Assembly (NCBI GenBank): GCA_020852815.1
Contig: JADZAN010000010.1
Location: 248,001 to 312,000, forward strand
DNA length: 64,000 nt
Direction: 5' to 3'
Source: Gemmatimonadaceae bacterium
GTDB lineage: Bacteria > Gemmatimonadota > Gemmatimonadetes > Gemmatimonadales > Gemmatimonadaceae
Shown here: positions 63,593-64,000 of the stretch, piece after piece
Position numbering within the stretch: the first letter of the stretch is position 1
Layout of the letters: every line of letters starts with the position of its first letter
Notes under the pieces: generated by a model
The model's database searches: none
What the model saw: the letters and a program-made list of their open reading frames with translations, nothing else
Told to the model about the DNA's origin: nothing
Made by a program: the position numbers and the translations under genes

Positions 63593-64000
63593 ATGGCGCG
63601 GTTCATCGATAGCCACGTCCATCTCAGCGATCCCGCGTTCGATTCCGACCGCGCCGAGGTCATCGCGCGCGCGCGCGCAACCGGCGCGCAGGCGCTGGTC
63701 TGCATCGGCGAGTCGCTGGCGGCCGCGGCGCGCGCGGAACTCATCGCGCAGACCCACCCGGGCTTCGTCTACTTCACCGCCGGCGTGCATCCGCACGACG
63801 CCGCGGGATTCGACCCGATCTCCGATAGCGAACGCATTCGCGAGTTCGTGGCTCGTGGTGCGGTGGCGATTGGTGAGTGCGGGCTGGACTATCACTACGA
63901 TCATTCGCCGCGTGACCTGCAGCGGCGCGCATTCGCGCAGCAGCTCGCGATCGCGCGCGAGGTGCGGCGACCGGTCGTCGTGCACACGCGCGAGGCGGTG
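63593..64000 (+). CDS. tatD: TatD-family metal-dependent hydrolase (5' part, cut by window end)
   Basis: Open through the window edge; 136 residues are visible. TatD is a 3'-5' exonuclease/DNase of the amidohydrolase fold. FIDSHVHLSD supplies metal His8 and His10, GVHPHDA is at about 65, GECGLDYHYD has the metal Glu, and VVVHTREAV is a further metal-site region. ATG start 63593, 27 nt after the hairpin that ends secF. Too incomplete to compare length or see the final Asp. Confidence 0.93.
   Translation, partial: MARFIDSHVHLSDPAFDSDRAEVIARARATGAQALVCIGESLAAAARAELIAQTHPGFVYFTAGVHPHDAAGFDPISDSERIREFVARGAVAIGECGLDYHYDHSPRDLQRRAFAQQLAIAREVRRPVVVHTREAV

Overview
The window is 64 kb of dense, GC-rich (roughly two-thirds G+C) bacterial chromosome carrying almost only housekeeping genes. 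I see no rRNA genes, insertion sequences, prophage or CRISPR. Gene content and order (pyrR-pyrB-pyrC, scpA-scpB-rluB, moxR plus Bat genes, groES-groEL under a CIRCE, gatCAB, rimP-nusA-ylxQ-infB-rbfA-truB-ribF, secD-secF-tatD), a MurA with Asp in place of the usual active-site Cys, a BshA-type glycosyltransferase and Bacteroidetes-like Bat and GlmU-like genes fit a Gram-negative member of the FCB side of the tree. Gemmatimonadota is my best guess (an inference from overall style, not a marker-gene test).

Layout. 0.2-4.6 kb: clpB, tadA and a membrane diguanylate cyclase. 4.7-5.05 kb: two tandem serine tRNA genes with a promoter and a terminator. 5.3-9.2 kb: a DUF2231-TPR membrane protein, a variant signal peptidase II and a CHASE3-like/PAS/GGDEF protein. 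9.2-12.8 kb: pyrR, pyrB, pyrC and a class II aldolase. 12.9-14.2 kb: a coiled-coil zinc-ribbon protein facing rpsT. 14.4-17.2 kb: site-2 protease, scpA, scpB, rluB. 17.4-24.4 kb: MoxR and a compacted Bat operon. 24.6-31.1 kb: mutL, miaA, bshA-like, uppP, birA, coaX. 31.2-33.4 kb: groES-groL. 33.6-40.1 kb, minus strand: carbonic anhydrase with a SulP transporter, and an operon of a roadblock protein, a lone receiver, manC, a GlmU-like protein and a WalJ-like hydrolase. 40.1-48.9 kb: lipoprotein candidate, serS, histidine kinase, pcrA-type helicase, gatCAB. 49-50.9 kb, minus strand: phospholipase-C-like and DUF948-like proteins. 51-53 kb: murA and pgeF. 53.1-60.8 kb: the rimP-nusA-infB-ribF translation operon behind an apparent attenuator. 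60.8-64 kb: secD, secF and a truncated tatD.

The genes form long operons with many 1-4 nt start/stop overlaps, so translational coupling is probably the rule. I could place sigma70-type promoters by eye at the heads of most operons. Nearly all read TTGA(A/C)N, 16-18 nt, then a TA-rich hexamer. Two of them exclude upstream start codons that would otherwise look plausible.

The non-genic signals deserve most attention: (1) a heptamer, GTTAGGC, that recurs across the window in genes, stop codons and intergenic DNA and accounts for nearly every TTA codon I noticed; (2) a dispersed intergenic hairpin element of about 48 bp next to pyrC and groL, with a hairpin-less remnant between groES and groL; (3) an intrinsic terminator between the promoter and start codon of rimP-nusA-infB; and (4) a perfect inverted repeat around the rpsT -10 box. 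I found no clearly new multi-gene defence or mobile system. The most unusual gene sets are the fused Bat operon and the roadblock-receiver-sugar nucleotide operon.
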